60,511 nt of DNA from RGDT01 sp964630925 (GTDB lineage Bacteria; Planctomycetota; Planctomycetia; Gemmatales; Gemmataceae). The DNA lies in contig CAZVZK010000058.1 in assembly GCA_964630925.1 (NCBI GenBank), positions 1 to 60,511 on the forward strand, given 5' to 3'. The translations under genes and the position numbers were made by a program. Positions 7,339 to 12,954 of this stretch are shown in pieces; the stretch's first letter is position 1; every line of letters starts with the position of its first letter. A model generated the notes under the pieces. That model worked only from the letters and a program-made list of their open reading frames with translations. It searched no databases and had not been told where the DNA came from.

Positions 7339-7827
7339 ATGCCGATTTACATGGAGTATGCGGGGATCAAGGGCTCGGTGACCGCCGAGGGGCACAAGGG
7401 CTGGATCGAGCTGCACAGCTGCCAGATGGGCGTGAACCGCCACATCACCAGCGCCTCGGGCCGCGGCACCAACCGCGAGGCCGCCATCCCGTCCGTGAGC
7501 GAGGTCGTGGTGACCAAGGACCTCGACTGCGCGAGCACCTCGCTGTTCAAGGCGTCGCTGTGGGGCGAGGGCAAGAAGGTCAAGATCGACTTCTGCAAGA
7601 CGGACAAGGACAAGTGGGAGACCTACCTGGCGCTGGAGCTGGAGAACGCGGTCATCTCGTCGTTCAGCACCTCCGGCACCGGCGGCGACGGCAGCGCCCG
7701 CCCCATGGAGTCGCTCTCCCTGAACTTCACCAAGATCACCTACGTCACCACCCTGATGGACGACAAGAACGCCACGGGCAAGCCCGACCGCGGCATGTGG
7801 GACCTCGCCACGGGCAAGGGCAGCTGA
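7339..7827 (+). CDS. hcp: Hcp family type VI secretion tube/effector protein
   Basis: A 162-residue Hcp: it starts MPIYMEYAGIKGSVTAEGHK, carries GWIELHS, the central PSVSEVVVTKD strand and the C-terminal ESLSLNFTKI signature. Hcp forms the hexameric inner tube of type VI and related contractile injection systems, and is exported with effectors. Length is normal. No other tss gene is in the window, so this is an orphan hcp. ATG 7339 follows AGGAGCGAGAG. A strong hairpin lies just downstream, so it is probably a monocistronic unit. Confidence 0.93.
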   Translation: MPIYMEYAGIKGSVTAEGHKGWIELHSCQMGVNRHITSASGRGTNREAAIPSVSEVVVTKDLDCASTSLFKASLWGEGKKVKIDFCKTDKDKWETYLALELENAVISSFSTSGTGGDGSARPMESLSLNFTKITYVTTLMDDKNATGKPDRGMWDLATGKGS

Positions 7828-7855
7828 CCGAACGAGGCGGCGTACGATGAGGTGG

Positions 7856-7901
7856 CGGGCCGGCGCTTCAGCCCCACGGAGGGGTTCGGACCGCCGGCCC
7901 G
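7856..7901 (+). terminator. Hairpin downstream of hcp
   Basis: Arms CGGGCCGGCG (7856-7865) and CGCCGGCCCG (7892-7901) are perfectly complementary and enclose a second small stem (CCCC at 7872, GGGG at 7881). It begins 29 bp after the hcp stop. There is no T-tract, so factor-independent termination is only possible. Confidence 0.4.
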
Positions 7902-7984
7902 GCGAGCGCGCCCACTCGCCGCCGCCGCGCCCCCGCTCACAATGACAGGATCCCTCGGCCCGAGGGGCGGGGGGCCAGCCAGCC

Positions 7985-9451
7985 ATGTCCGTCGAGCATT
8001 ACGATGTCCTCGTGGTCGGCGCCGGCATCTCCGGCATCGCCGCCGGCCATTACCTCCGGGCCCGCCGCCCCGGCCCGAGCTACGCCATCCTGGAGGGCCG
8101 CGCCTCCCTCGGCGGCACCTGGGATCTCTTCCGCTACCCCGGCGTCCGCTCCGACTCCGACATGTTCACGCTCGGCTACTCCTTCCGCCCCTGGCGGCAG
8201 CCCAGGGCCATCGCGGAAGGCCCGGCCATCCTCGCTTACCTCAAGGACACCGCCGAGCGGCTCGGCATCGCCCGCCACATCCGGTTCCAACACCGCGTCG
8301 TGGCCGCCTCCTGGTCATCCGCCGACTCTCTCTGGGCCGTCGAGGCCGAGGCCGGCCCCGGACGCCGGCCGGCGCGATTCACCTGCCGCTTCCTTTACCT
8401 GTGCAGCGGCTATTACGACTACGACGCCGGCCACGCCCCCGCCTTCCCCGGCGGCGAGGATTTCGCGGGCCCGATCGTCCACCCGCAGTTCTGGCCCGAC
8501 GGCCTCGATTACCGCGGCAAGCGTGTCTGCGTGATCGGCAGCGGTGCGACGGCGGTCACGTTGGTCCCCGCGCTGGCGAAGGCCGCCGCCCACGTCACCA
8601 TGCTGCAGCGCTCGCCGTCGTACGTCCTGTCGGTCCCCGCGCAGGACCCCCTGGCCCGGCTCCTCCGCGCCCTCCTGCCGGAGGGCCTGGCCTGCTGGCT
8701 CATCCGCTGGAAGAACGTCCTCCTGGCCCGCTACCTCTACCGGGTGTGCCGCCGGTCCCCGGAGCGCGCCAAAAACTTCCTCCTCGGACGCCTGAAGCGG
8801 GAGCTGCCCCCCGGCTTCGACATCGAGACGCACTTCACCCCGCGGTACCAGCCCTGGGACCAGCGTCTCTGCATCGTGCCCGACTCCGACCTGTTCCGCG
8901 CCATCCGGTCGGGCCGCGCCTCCGTCGTCACCGGCCGCATCGAGAGGATCACGCGGCGCGGGGTGCTCCTTGAGTCCGGCCAGGAGGTGGAGGCCGACAT
9001 CCTCGTGACGGCGACGGGCCTGAAGCTCCTGGCCTGCGGCGGCATCCGCCTCTCGGCCGACGGCGTGGCCATCGACCCCGGCCGGCGTCTGATCTACAAG
9101 GGGGTGCTGCTCGGCGACGTCCCCAACTGCGCCGTCTGCGTCGGCTACGTCAACGCCTCCTGGACGTTGCGGGCCGAGCTGTCGGCCCTCTACGTCTGCC
9201 GTCTGCTCGACGAGATGGGCCGCCGCGGCGCGACGCGGTGCGTCCCGCACGCCGACCCCGACGTCGGCCCCGGCGGCCCGCTTCTGGACCTGACGTCGGG
9301 CTACATCCAACGCGGGGCCGGCCTGTTCCCCAACCAGGGCGCGAAGGCCCCCTGGTCCATGCCCCAGGACTACCTGCTCGACCTCATGAGCCTGTACTTC
9401 GGCGAGCTGGACGACGGCACGCTGGTGTTCTCCCAGGGACCGCCGCGGTGA
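7985..9451 (+). CDS. Flavin monooxygenase, Baeyer-Villiger type
   Basis: A 488-residue NAD(P)H/FAD-dependent monooxygenase. The N-terminal FAD Rossmann motif is VVGAGISG (from residue 10) and the second dinucleotide motif is VIGSGATAV (from residue 182). Between them FAGPIVHPQFWP (residues 160-171) fits the Baeyer-Villiger fingerprint F-x-G-x3-H-x3-W-P exactly. Such enzymes insert oxygen next to ketones or oxidise soft heteroatoms; the substrate cannot be told. The protein is probably cytosolic. ATG 7985 gives the standard start directly before the FAD motif. The hcp hairpin lies upstream and no partner gene is evident. Confidence 0.88.
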   Translation: MSVEHYDVLVVGAGISGIAAGHYLRARRPGPSYAILEGRASLGGTWDLFRYPGVRSDSDMFTLGYSFRPWRQPRAIAEGPAILAYLKDTAERLGIARHIRFQHRVVAASWSSADSLWAVEAEAGPGRRPARFTCRFLYLCSGYYDYDAGHAPAFPGGEDFAGPIVHPQFWPDGLDYRGKRVCVIGSGATAVTLVPALAKAAAHVTMLQRSPSYVLSVPAQDPLARLLRALLPEGLACWLIRWKNVLLARYLYRVCRRSPERAKNFLLGRLKRELPPGFDIETHFTPRYQPWDQRLCIVPDSDLFRAIRSGRASVVTGRIERITRRGVLLESGQEVEADILVTATGLKLLACGGIRLSADGVAIDPGRRLIYKGVLLGDVPNCAVCVGYVNASWTLRAELSALYVCRLLDEMGRRGATRCVPHADPDVGPGGPLLDLTSGYIQRGAGLFPNQGAKAPWSMPQDYLLDLMSLYFGELDDGTLVFSQGPPR

Positions 9452-9728
9452 GGCCGACGCCGCCGCGAGTGCGGCGGCCCGGGGGCGAGGCGGGGCGGAA
9501 ACGCGAGGGGCGGGAGGGGGCCGCCGGCGGCCCCCAACCCCCCCCACCCCACCCCAGGGGTTCCCCGGGGGACCCACCCCCACCCCACCCGGTGAACACC
9601 CGGGGGGGCCCCCCATTAACCNNNNNNNNNNCGCCGGCGGGGGGGGGGGCGGGGGGGGGGGGGGGGGGGCACCCGGGGGGGGGGGGGGGGGGCCGCGCCC
9701 CCCCCCCCCCCGCCCCTACCCTCCCGAG
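9452..9728. other. GC-homopolymer region with assembly gap
   Basis: Long runs of C and then G flank ten Ns at 9622-9631. The sequence is unreliable here and no gene can be supported. The true gap length is unknown. Confidence 0.9.
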
Positions 9729-9801
9729 TGTGTCCAGAGGGAATCGAACCCATCGCCTCCAGGTTCACAGCCTGGCGTGCAAGCCTTTACACCACGGACA
9801 C
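9729..9801 (-). tRNA. tRNA-His (GTG)
   Basis: The anticodon arm CCAGG-CTGTGAA-CCTGG gives anticodon GTG. The acceptor stem is GTGTCCG/TGGACAC with no encoded CCA. The base after position 72 is A and the base before position 1 is G, so the usual G-1:C73 pair of bacterial tRNA-His is absent. The T stem has only three good pairs (ATGGG/CCCTC). This is the last member of the array. Confidence 0.8.
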
Positions 9802-9821
9802 CGTCAATGAAGCTCGGACAG

Positions 9822-9907
9822 CGGAAGGCGAGGGAGTCGAACCCTCATCCCCTTGCGGGGGCACGCTTTTCCAAAGCGGCCCGGCGAGCCGTATCCGGCT
9901 GCCTTCC
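9822..9907 (-). tRNA. tRNA-Ser (GGA)
   Basis: A class II tRNA with a long variable arm (CCCCGCAAGGGG), acceptor GGAAGGC/GCCTTCC and discriminator G, as expected for serine. The anticodon loop TTGGAAA gives GGA. Position 8 is A instead of T. CCA is not encoded. Confidence 0.9.
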
Positions 9908-9922
9908 GTTCGTTCGTCGAAG

Positions 9923-9994
9923 CTCCCCCGGGAGGGATCGAACCTCCGGCCTGGTGGTTAACAGCCACTCGCTCTACCGCTGAGCTACAGGGGA
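9923..9994 (-). tRNA. tRNA-Asn (GTT)
   Basis: Acceptor TCCCCTG/CGGGGGA, a canonical D arm (TAGCTCAGCGGTAGAGC), anticodon loop CTGTTAA giving GTT, and discriminator G. CCA is not encoded. Confidence 0.92.
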
Positions 9995-10004
9995 AACGGT
10001 GAGT

Positions 10005-10036
10005 ATCGCAGGTCGCAGGTCGCAGGTCGCAGATTG
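10005..10036 (+). repeat. Heptamer repeat tract, copy A
   Basis: Tandem GCAGGTC units ending in GCAGATTG, preceded by GTGAGTAT. Related tracts lie at about 10226-10257 (same orientation) and 10359-10405 (opposite orientation). All three sit in spacers between tRNA genes. Confidence 0.7.
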
Positions 10037-10045
10037 AAAACCGGA

Positions 10046-10134
10046 GCGAGCGGCCCGCCGGGTGGCCGGGCCGGCGACGATCGACACGGGTGGCCCGGCC
10101 CGTCTCTCCGCCGGCCGCCCGGCGGGCCGCTCGC
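10046..10134. repeat. Inverted repeat with 17-bp perfect arms
   Basis: Arms 10046-10062 and 10118-10134 are exact complements. Between them a second, shorter complementary pair (GGCCGGGCC against GGCCCGGCC) allows a nested stem. It fills the spacer between tRNA-Asn and the CAG tRNA. Confidence 0.75.
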
Positions 10135-10145
10135 CTTATCGAGAG

Positions 10146-10220
10146 TAGCACCGGTGGGATTCGAACCCACACTGTCCACGTTCTGAGCGTGGCGACTCCT
10201 GCCAGTTGGTCTACAGTGCC
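10146..10220 (-). tRNA. tRNA with Leu anticodon CAG but class I shape
   Basis: The anticodon arm CCACG-CTCAGAA-CGTGG gives CAG, read as leucine. The variable region is only ACAGT (5 nt), whereas bacterial tRNA-Leu is class II with a long variable arm. The acceptor is GGCACTG/CGGTGCT with a G1-T72 wobble and discriminator A. D arm, T8 and the T arm (GTGGG-TTCGAAT-CCCAC) are intact. Amino acid identity is therefore uncertain. Confidence 0.8.
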
Positions 10221-10225
10221 ATCCG

Positions 10226-10257
10226 AGTATTGCAGGTTGCAGATTGCAGATTGAAAG
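10226..10257 (+). repeat. Heptamer repeat tract, copy B
   Basis: AGTATTGCAGGTTGCAGATT followed by another GCAGATTGAAAG. It is an inverted counterpart of copy C; together they flank the CAA tRNA. Confidence 0.7.
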
Positions 10258-10267
10258 ACAAGACGAG

Positions 10268-10341
10268 TAGCCACACCCGGAGTCGAACCGGGAACATGCC
10301 GCTTTTGAGACGGCCGACTCTGCCCGTTGGTCCATGTGGCC
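10268..10341 (-). tRNA. tRNA with Leu anticodon CAA but class I shape
   Basis: The anticodon arm GCCGT-CTCAAAA-GCGGC gives CAA (leucine). The variable loop is short (ATGTT). The acceptor GGCCACA/TGTGGCT has a G1-T72 wobble and discriminator A, the same irregularity as in the CAG tRNA. The T arm CCCGG-TTCGACT-CCGGG is perfect. Its D arm resembles that of the CAG tRNA, so the two are probably related. Confidence 0.8.
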
Positions 10342-10358
10342 GATCCTGGCTGGTCTTC

Positions 10359-10405
10359 TTTCAATCTGCAATCTGCAATCTGCAATCTGCAATCTGCAAT
10401 ACTCA
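10359..10405 (-). repeat. Heptamer repeat tract, copy C (inverted)
   Basis: On the plus strand TTTCAATCTGCAATCTGC continues as several more AATCTGC units and ends in AATACTCAC. It is the reverse complement of the copy A/B type. Confidence 0.7.
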
Positions 10406-10410
10406 CAGAG

Positions 10411-10479
10411 TCTCGGGTCATGGGAATCGAACCCAGCCGTCCGAGCTTAGGAGGCTCAGTCGGACCCAGCCCACCCGAG
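10411..10479 (-). tRNA. tRNA-Arg (CCT), irregular
   Basis: The anticodon loop CTCCTAA gives CCT (Arg, AGG codons). The acceptor CTCGGGT/ACCCGAG pairs fully, but the gene is only 69 nt: the D arm is shortened and has no clean stem, and one T-stem pair is lost. It may be functional with reduced structure or be decaying. Confidence 0.65.
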
Positions 10480-10487
10480 GAGGACAG

Positions 10488-10567
10488 TGCATCCGGCAGG
10501 AATCGAACCTGCAAGCTTTCGCGGTCGCTTTACAGGCGACGGGGCTCACCACCTGCCCAACGGATAC
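10488..10567 (-). tRNA. tRNA-Tyr (GTA)
   Basis: Acceptor GTATCCG/CGGATGC with T8 and discriminator A. The anticodon arm GTCGC-CTGTAAA-GCGAC gives GTA. The variable arm CGCGAAAGCTT is long, as in bacterial tRNA-Tyr. Part of its 3' half is repeated exactly at 16680-16701. Confidence 0.88.
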
Positions 10568-10584
10568 GTTTCAGATCGGACCAG

Positions 10585-10659
10585 CGCCCTGAACGGGATT
10601 TGAACCCGTGGCCTCCACCTTGACAGGGTGGCGAGCACTCCTGGCTGCTCCACCAGGGC
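10585..10659 (-). tRNA. tRNA-Asp (GTC)
   Basis: Acceptor GCCCTGG/TCAGGGC, T8, discriminator G as expected for Asp, and anticodon arm CCACC-CTGTCAA-GGTGG giving GTC. CCA is not encoded. Confidence 0.9.
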
Positions 10660-10670
10660 GTATCGAACAG

Positions 10671-10745
10671 TCTCCGAAGCAGGATTCGAACCTGCGTTCT
10701 CCAGCCCCCCAGGCTGGCGCGATGACCAGGCTACGCCATTCGGAG
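10671..10745 (-). tRNA. tRNA-Pro (GGG)
   Basis: Acceptor CTCCGAA/TTCGGAG, T8, discriminator A, and anticodon arm CCAGC-CTGGGGG-GCTGG giving GGG. The T arm GCAGG-TTCGAAT-CCTGC is perfect. Confidence 0.92.
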
Positions 10746-10750
10746 AGAAA

Positions 10751-10900
10751 GGTGACCATGCGAGTCGCGGGAGCTTGGAACTTTTTTGGCGCTCTCCCCG
10801 CTGAGCTACAGGCCCGTCAGTGGACCCGGAGGGATTCGAACCCTCGACCTCCCCATTACAATGGTTGGTTTGTAGGCCCTCGCCGTGGGGCACGGTCACC
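10751..10900 (-). ncRNA. Permuted tRNA-like element (3' half before 5' half)
   Basis: Reading the minus strand, a tRNA 3' half comes first: variable bases AGGTC, T arm GAGGG-TTCGAAT-CCCTC (10845-10829), 3' acceptor CGGGTCC and A73 (10821). After only CTGAC comes a tRNA 5' half: 5' acceptor GGGCCTG (10815-10809), TA, and D arm GCTC-AGCGGGGA-GAGC (10806-10791). The two acceptor strands pair over all seven positions (two G-T wobbles). The unit is closed by an 11-bp stem: 10900-10890 (GGTGACCGTGC) pairs with 10761-10751 (GCATGGTCACC), with one wobble. These ends lie 2 and 5 nt from the neighbouring tRNAs. No clean anticodon arm forms. It could be a permuted tRNA, a tRNA-like RNA or a rearranged relic. 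Confidence 0.55.
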
Positions 10901-10902
10901 AG

Positions 10903-10974
10903 AGCGCCAGGCGGGAATCGAACCCGCTCCTCCACCTTGGCAAGGTAGCATGACAGCCACTACACCACAGGCGC
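10903..10974 (-). tRNA. tRNA-Gly (GCC)
   Basis: Acceptor GCGCCTG/CTGGCGC (one T-T mismatch), T8, discriminator T (normal for Gly), and anticodon loop TTGCCAA giving GCC. The T arm GCGGG-TTCGATT-CCCGC is perfect. Confidence 0.9.
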
Positions 10975-11012
10975 TTGAGTGTTGGATACCGGGTTGTCAA
11001 AGAGTCAGACAG

Positions 11013-11084
11013 TAGGACCGGAGGGATTCGAACCCCCACCACCGGGCTTAAAAGGCCCGTACGCTGCCGTTACGCCACGGTCCC
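11013..11084 (-). tRNA. tRNA-Lys (TTT)
   Basis: The anticodon arm CGGGC-CTTTTAA-GCCCG gives TTT. The acceptor GGGACCG/CGGTCCT has a G1-T72 wobble and discriminator A. It is the first tRNA in transcription order, so the array promoter should lie just to its right. Confidence 0.9.
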
Positions 11085-11450
11085 ATGAGGCTAGACCGTG
11101 GGAGCGTTTATGGCTCATCTCTTCGTCTCCTTGCCGCACTCGCGGCGTTCACACCCTTCAGACCCTCATACGGGCCGGAGGTTCGCCCGTTACCGGAAAA
11201 AATCCGGGCGGGCTGTTGCGCCCCGGTGAGGGGACGCCGGTGATTCCCTTGTCCACTCCGGGCGCCTCGGTGCGTTCTAATCCGGGAGGGCACGCCCACC
11301 CACGCCCACCCGCTTGCGTCGTGCCGACGGAGTGCATGGCCGTGCGTCGGAACTGGGTTGACTCGGGCGGGGCGGTTCGGAGAATGTCTCCTCCGCTTCA
11401 CCGGCCGCGCGAGATCCCCTCTCCTCCCCAAGGACCGAAGAGAGTGAAGC
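11085..11450. other. Spacer between tRNA array and DUF1559 gene
   Basis: These 366 bp separate divergent units and should hold the promoters of both the leftward tRNA array and the rightward DUF1559 gene. A weak -10-like CATAAA for the leftward direction lies at 11108-11113. No gene or clear -35 element is seen. Confidence 0.4.
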
Positions 11451-12413
11451 ATGCCCTTTGCCCGCCGCCTCGCCCGCCGCGCGTTCACGCTGATCGAGCT
11501 GCTGGTGGTCATCGCCATCATCGCGGTCCTCATCGGCCTCCTGCTCCCGGCGGTGCAGAAGGTGCGCGAGGCCGCCGCACGCATCAAGTGCGCCAACAAC
11601 CTCCACCAGCTCGCACTGGGCATGTTCAGCCATGAGGCCACGCACGGCGCCTTCCCTGAAGGCGGCAGCACCTACCACGGCTCCGGCACCTGGCAGGTGT
11701 TGATCCTGCCTCACATCGAGCAGGACCCCTTGTTCCGGCTGTATCAGGGCTACAACACCCCGGCCCATGCCTACGCGGGCGCGTGGACCGGGACGAACAT
11801 CACCTCCGTGACGAGCAAGCAGCTCGCCCTCTGCACCTGCCCCAGCGACATCATCGCGCTCGCGCGTGGCCAGACGTATGCCGGGTCCAGCTACCACAAC
11901 TACGCGGCCAACTTCGGGAACACGGCGGTCGGGGATAACAACAACACCGCCGTGATGCGGACCGAGACCAGTTGGGCGGGCAACCAGTTCGCCGGCGCGC
12001 CTTTCCAGTTCGCGGCCCCCCAGCGCATCACCGGCATCACCGACGGGACGAGCAACACCTTGATGTTGGCGGAGGTGATCCAGGGGCAGCGCTACGACCT
12101 GCGCGGCATGACATGGTGGGGCGACGCGGCGGCGTTCGTCACCTCCCTGCGCCCCAACGACGCGAGCCCGGACGTCCTGACGCACTCGTACTGCGACCCG
12201 AATCCGCCGAACCCGCCCGCCAACTGCACGGGGGTCGTTTACGCGGACAGCACCCACGTCCGCGCCTTCGCCGCACGCAGCCGGCACACGGGCGGTGTGA
12301 ACGTCGCGTTCTGTGACGGCAGTACCCGCTTCATCGCCAACGGCATCAGTGCGGCCGCCTGGCGCGATCTGGGGACCTCCCAGGGCTCCGAGGTCGTGAC
12401 CAACGATTATTGA
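11451..12413 (+). CDS. DUF1559 protein with type IV pilin-like N-terminus
   Basis: A 320-residue protein of the large planctomycete DUF1559 (SBP_bac_10) family. The N-terminus is a prepilin-type cleavage/methylation signal: a basic leader, then RRAFTLIELLVVIAIIAVL with the conserved Glu five residues into the mature part. The DUF1559 body follows (KCANNLHQLALGMFSHE, PHIEQDPL). The C-terminus has the typical SRHTGGVNVAFCDGSTRFI segment. It is probably exported and assembled as a pseudopilin; the role in planctomycetes is not established. Downstream, 34 bp away, is the lipoprotein gene that often accompanies this family, probably co-transcribed. Confidence 0.92.
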   Translation: MPFARRLARRAFTLIELLVVIAIIAVLIGLLLPAVQKVREAAARIKCANNLHQLALGMFSHEATHGAFPEGGSTYHGSGTWQVLILPHIEQDPLFRLYQGYNTPAHAYAGAWTGTNITSVTSKQLALCTCPSDIIALARGQTYAGSSYHNYAANFGNTAVGDNNNTAVMRTETSWAGNQFAGAPFQFAAPQRITGITDGTSNTLMLAEVIQGQRYDLRGMTWWGDAAAFVTSLRPNDASPDVLTHSYCDPNPPNPPANCTGVVYADSTHVRAFAARSRHTGGVNVAFCDGSTRFIANGISAAAWRDLGTSQGSEVVTNDY

Positions 12414-12447
12414 GCCGTCTCGGCTTCCACCAAGGGAGGACACGCGC

Positions 12448-12864
12448 ATGTGGCCCGCTCGCCACTGGCTCGTTCTGTGTCTCGTCTGTGCCTCCGCCGG
12501 GTGCTCGGGCGGAGGCCGGGCCGACCTCTCGGGGGAGGTCCTGCTCGACGGCGAACCTCTGGAAGCGGGCACCCTCTTGTTGATCCCCACGGATCCCACC
12601 GGGGGGACCGGCGTGTCGGGTGAGATCAAGGCCGGCAAGTACTCGTTCGTGGGCGGACAGGCGCTGCTCCCCGGCGCCTACAAGGTGCAAATCCACGGGC
12701 TGAAGAAGACCGGCCGGAAGGTGCGAGACTCGATGGGCAACCCCGGCGATCTCGTCGACGAGGTCGCCGAGGCCGTCGCCCCGCGCTTCAACGCCGAGAC
12801 GGAGCTCACCGTCGAGGTGCGGCCGGGCGGCGGGCCGAAGAACTTCGCGGTGTTCTCCCGCTGA
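12448..12864 (+). CDS. Small lipoprotein with carboxypeptidase-regulatory-like fold
   Basis: A 138-residue protein with a lipoprotein signal peptide (hydrophobic LVLCLVCASAGC, lipobox SAGC at residues 17-20), then a beta-rich domain beginning DLSGEVLLDGEPLEAGTL. This opening (G.V..DG.PL..G.V.F.P) is the standard start of planctomycete carboxypeptidase-regulatory-like lipoproteins encoded next to DUF1559 genes. It is likely anchored in the envelope. ATG 12448 is preceded by GGGAGGA. Its function, perhaps stabilising exported partners, is unknown. Confidence 0.8.
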   Translation: MWPARHWLVLCLVCASAGCSGGGRADLSGEVLLDGEPLEAGTLLLIPTDPTGGTGVSGEIKAGKYSFVGGQALLPGAYKVQIHGLKKTGRKVRDSMGNPGDLVDEVAEAVAPRFNAETELTVEVRPGGGPKNFAVFSR

Positions 12865-12954
12865 CCGTCGCGTTGTTCGGTAGCAGAGTGCATCAACGGC
12901 CGGGCCGCGCTCAGCCCCCCAGGCGCGGGCCGATCAGCGACAGGAGGGGTCCCG

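Noticed and set aside
7339..7827. Complete type VI secretion locus
   Set aside because: Only hcp is present; no sheath, baseplate, membrane-complex or ATPase genes are found in the window.
9632..9715. Functional G-quadruplex element
   Set aside because: The G runs adjoin an N gap in low-quality sequence, so their length and order cannot be trusted.
10005..10405. CRISPR array in the tRNA region
   Set aside because: The repeats are tandem heptamers without unique spacers of constant length, and no cas genes are present.
10751..10900. Permuted tmRNA (ssrA)
   Set aside because: The unit is only 150 nt, lacks a tag reading frame with an ALA-like end, and has a full D stem, which tmRNA lacks.
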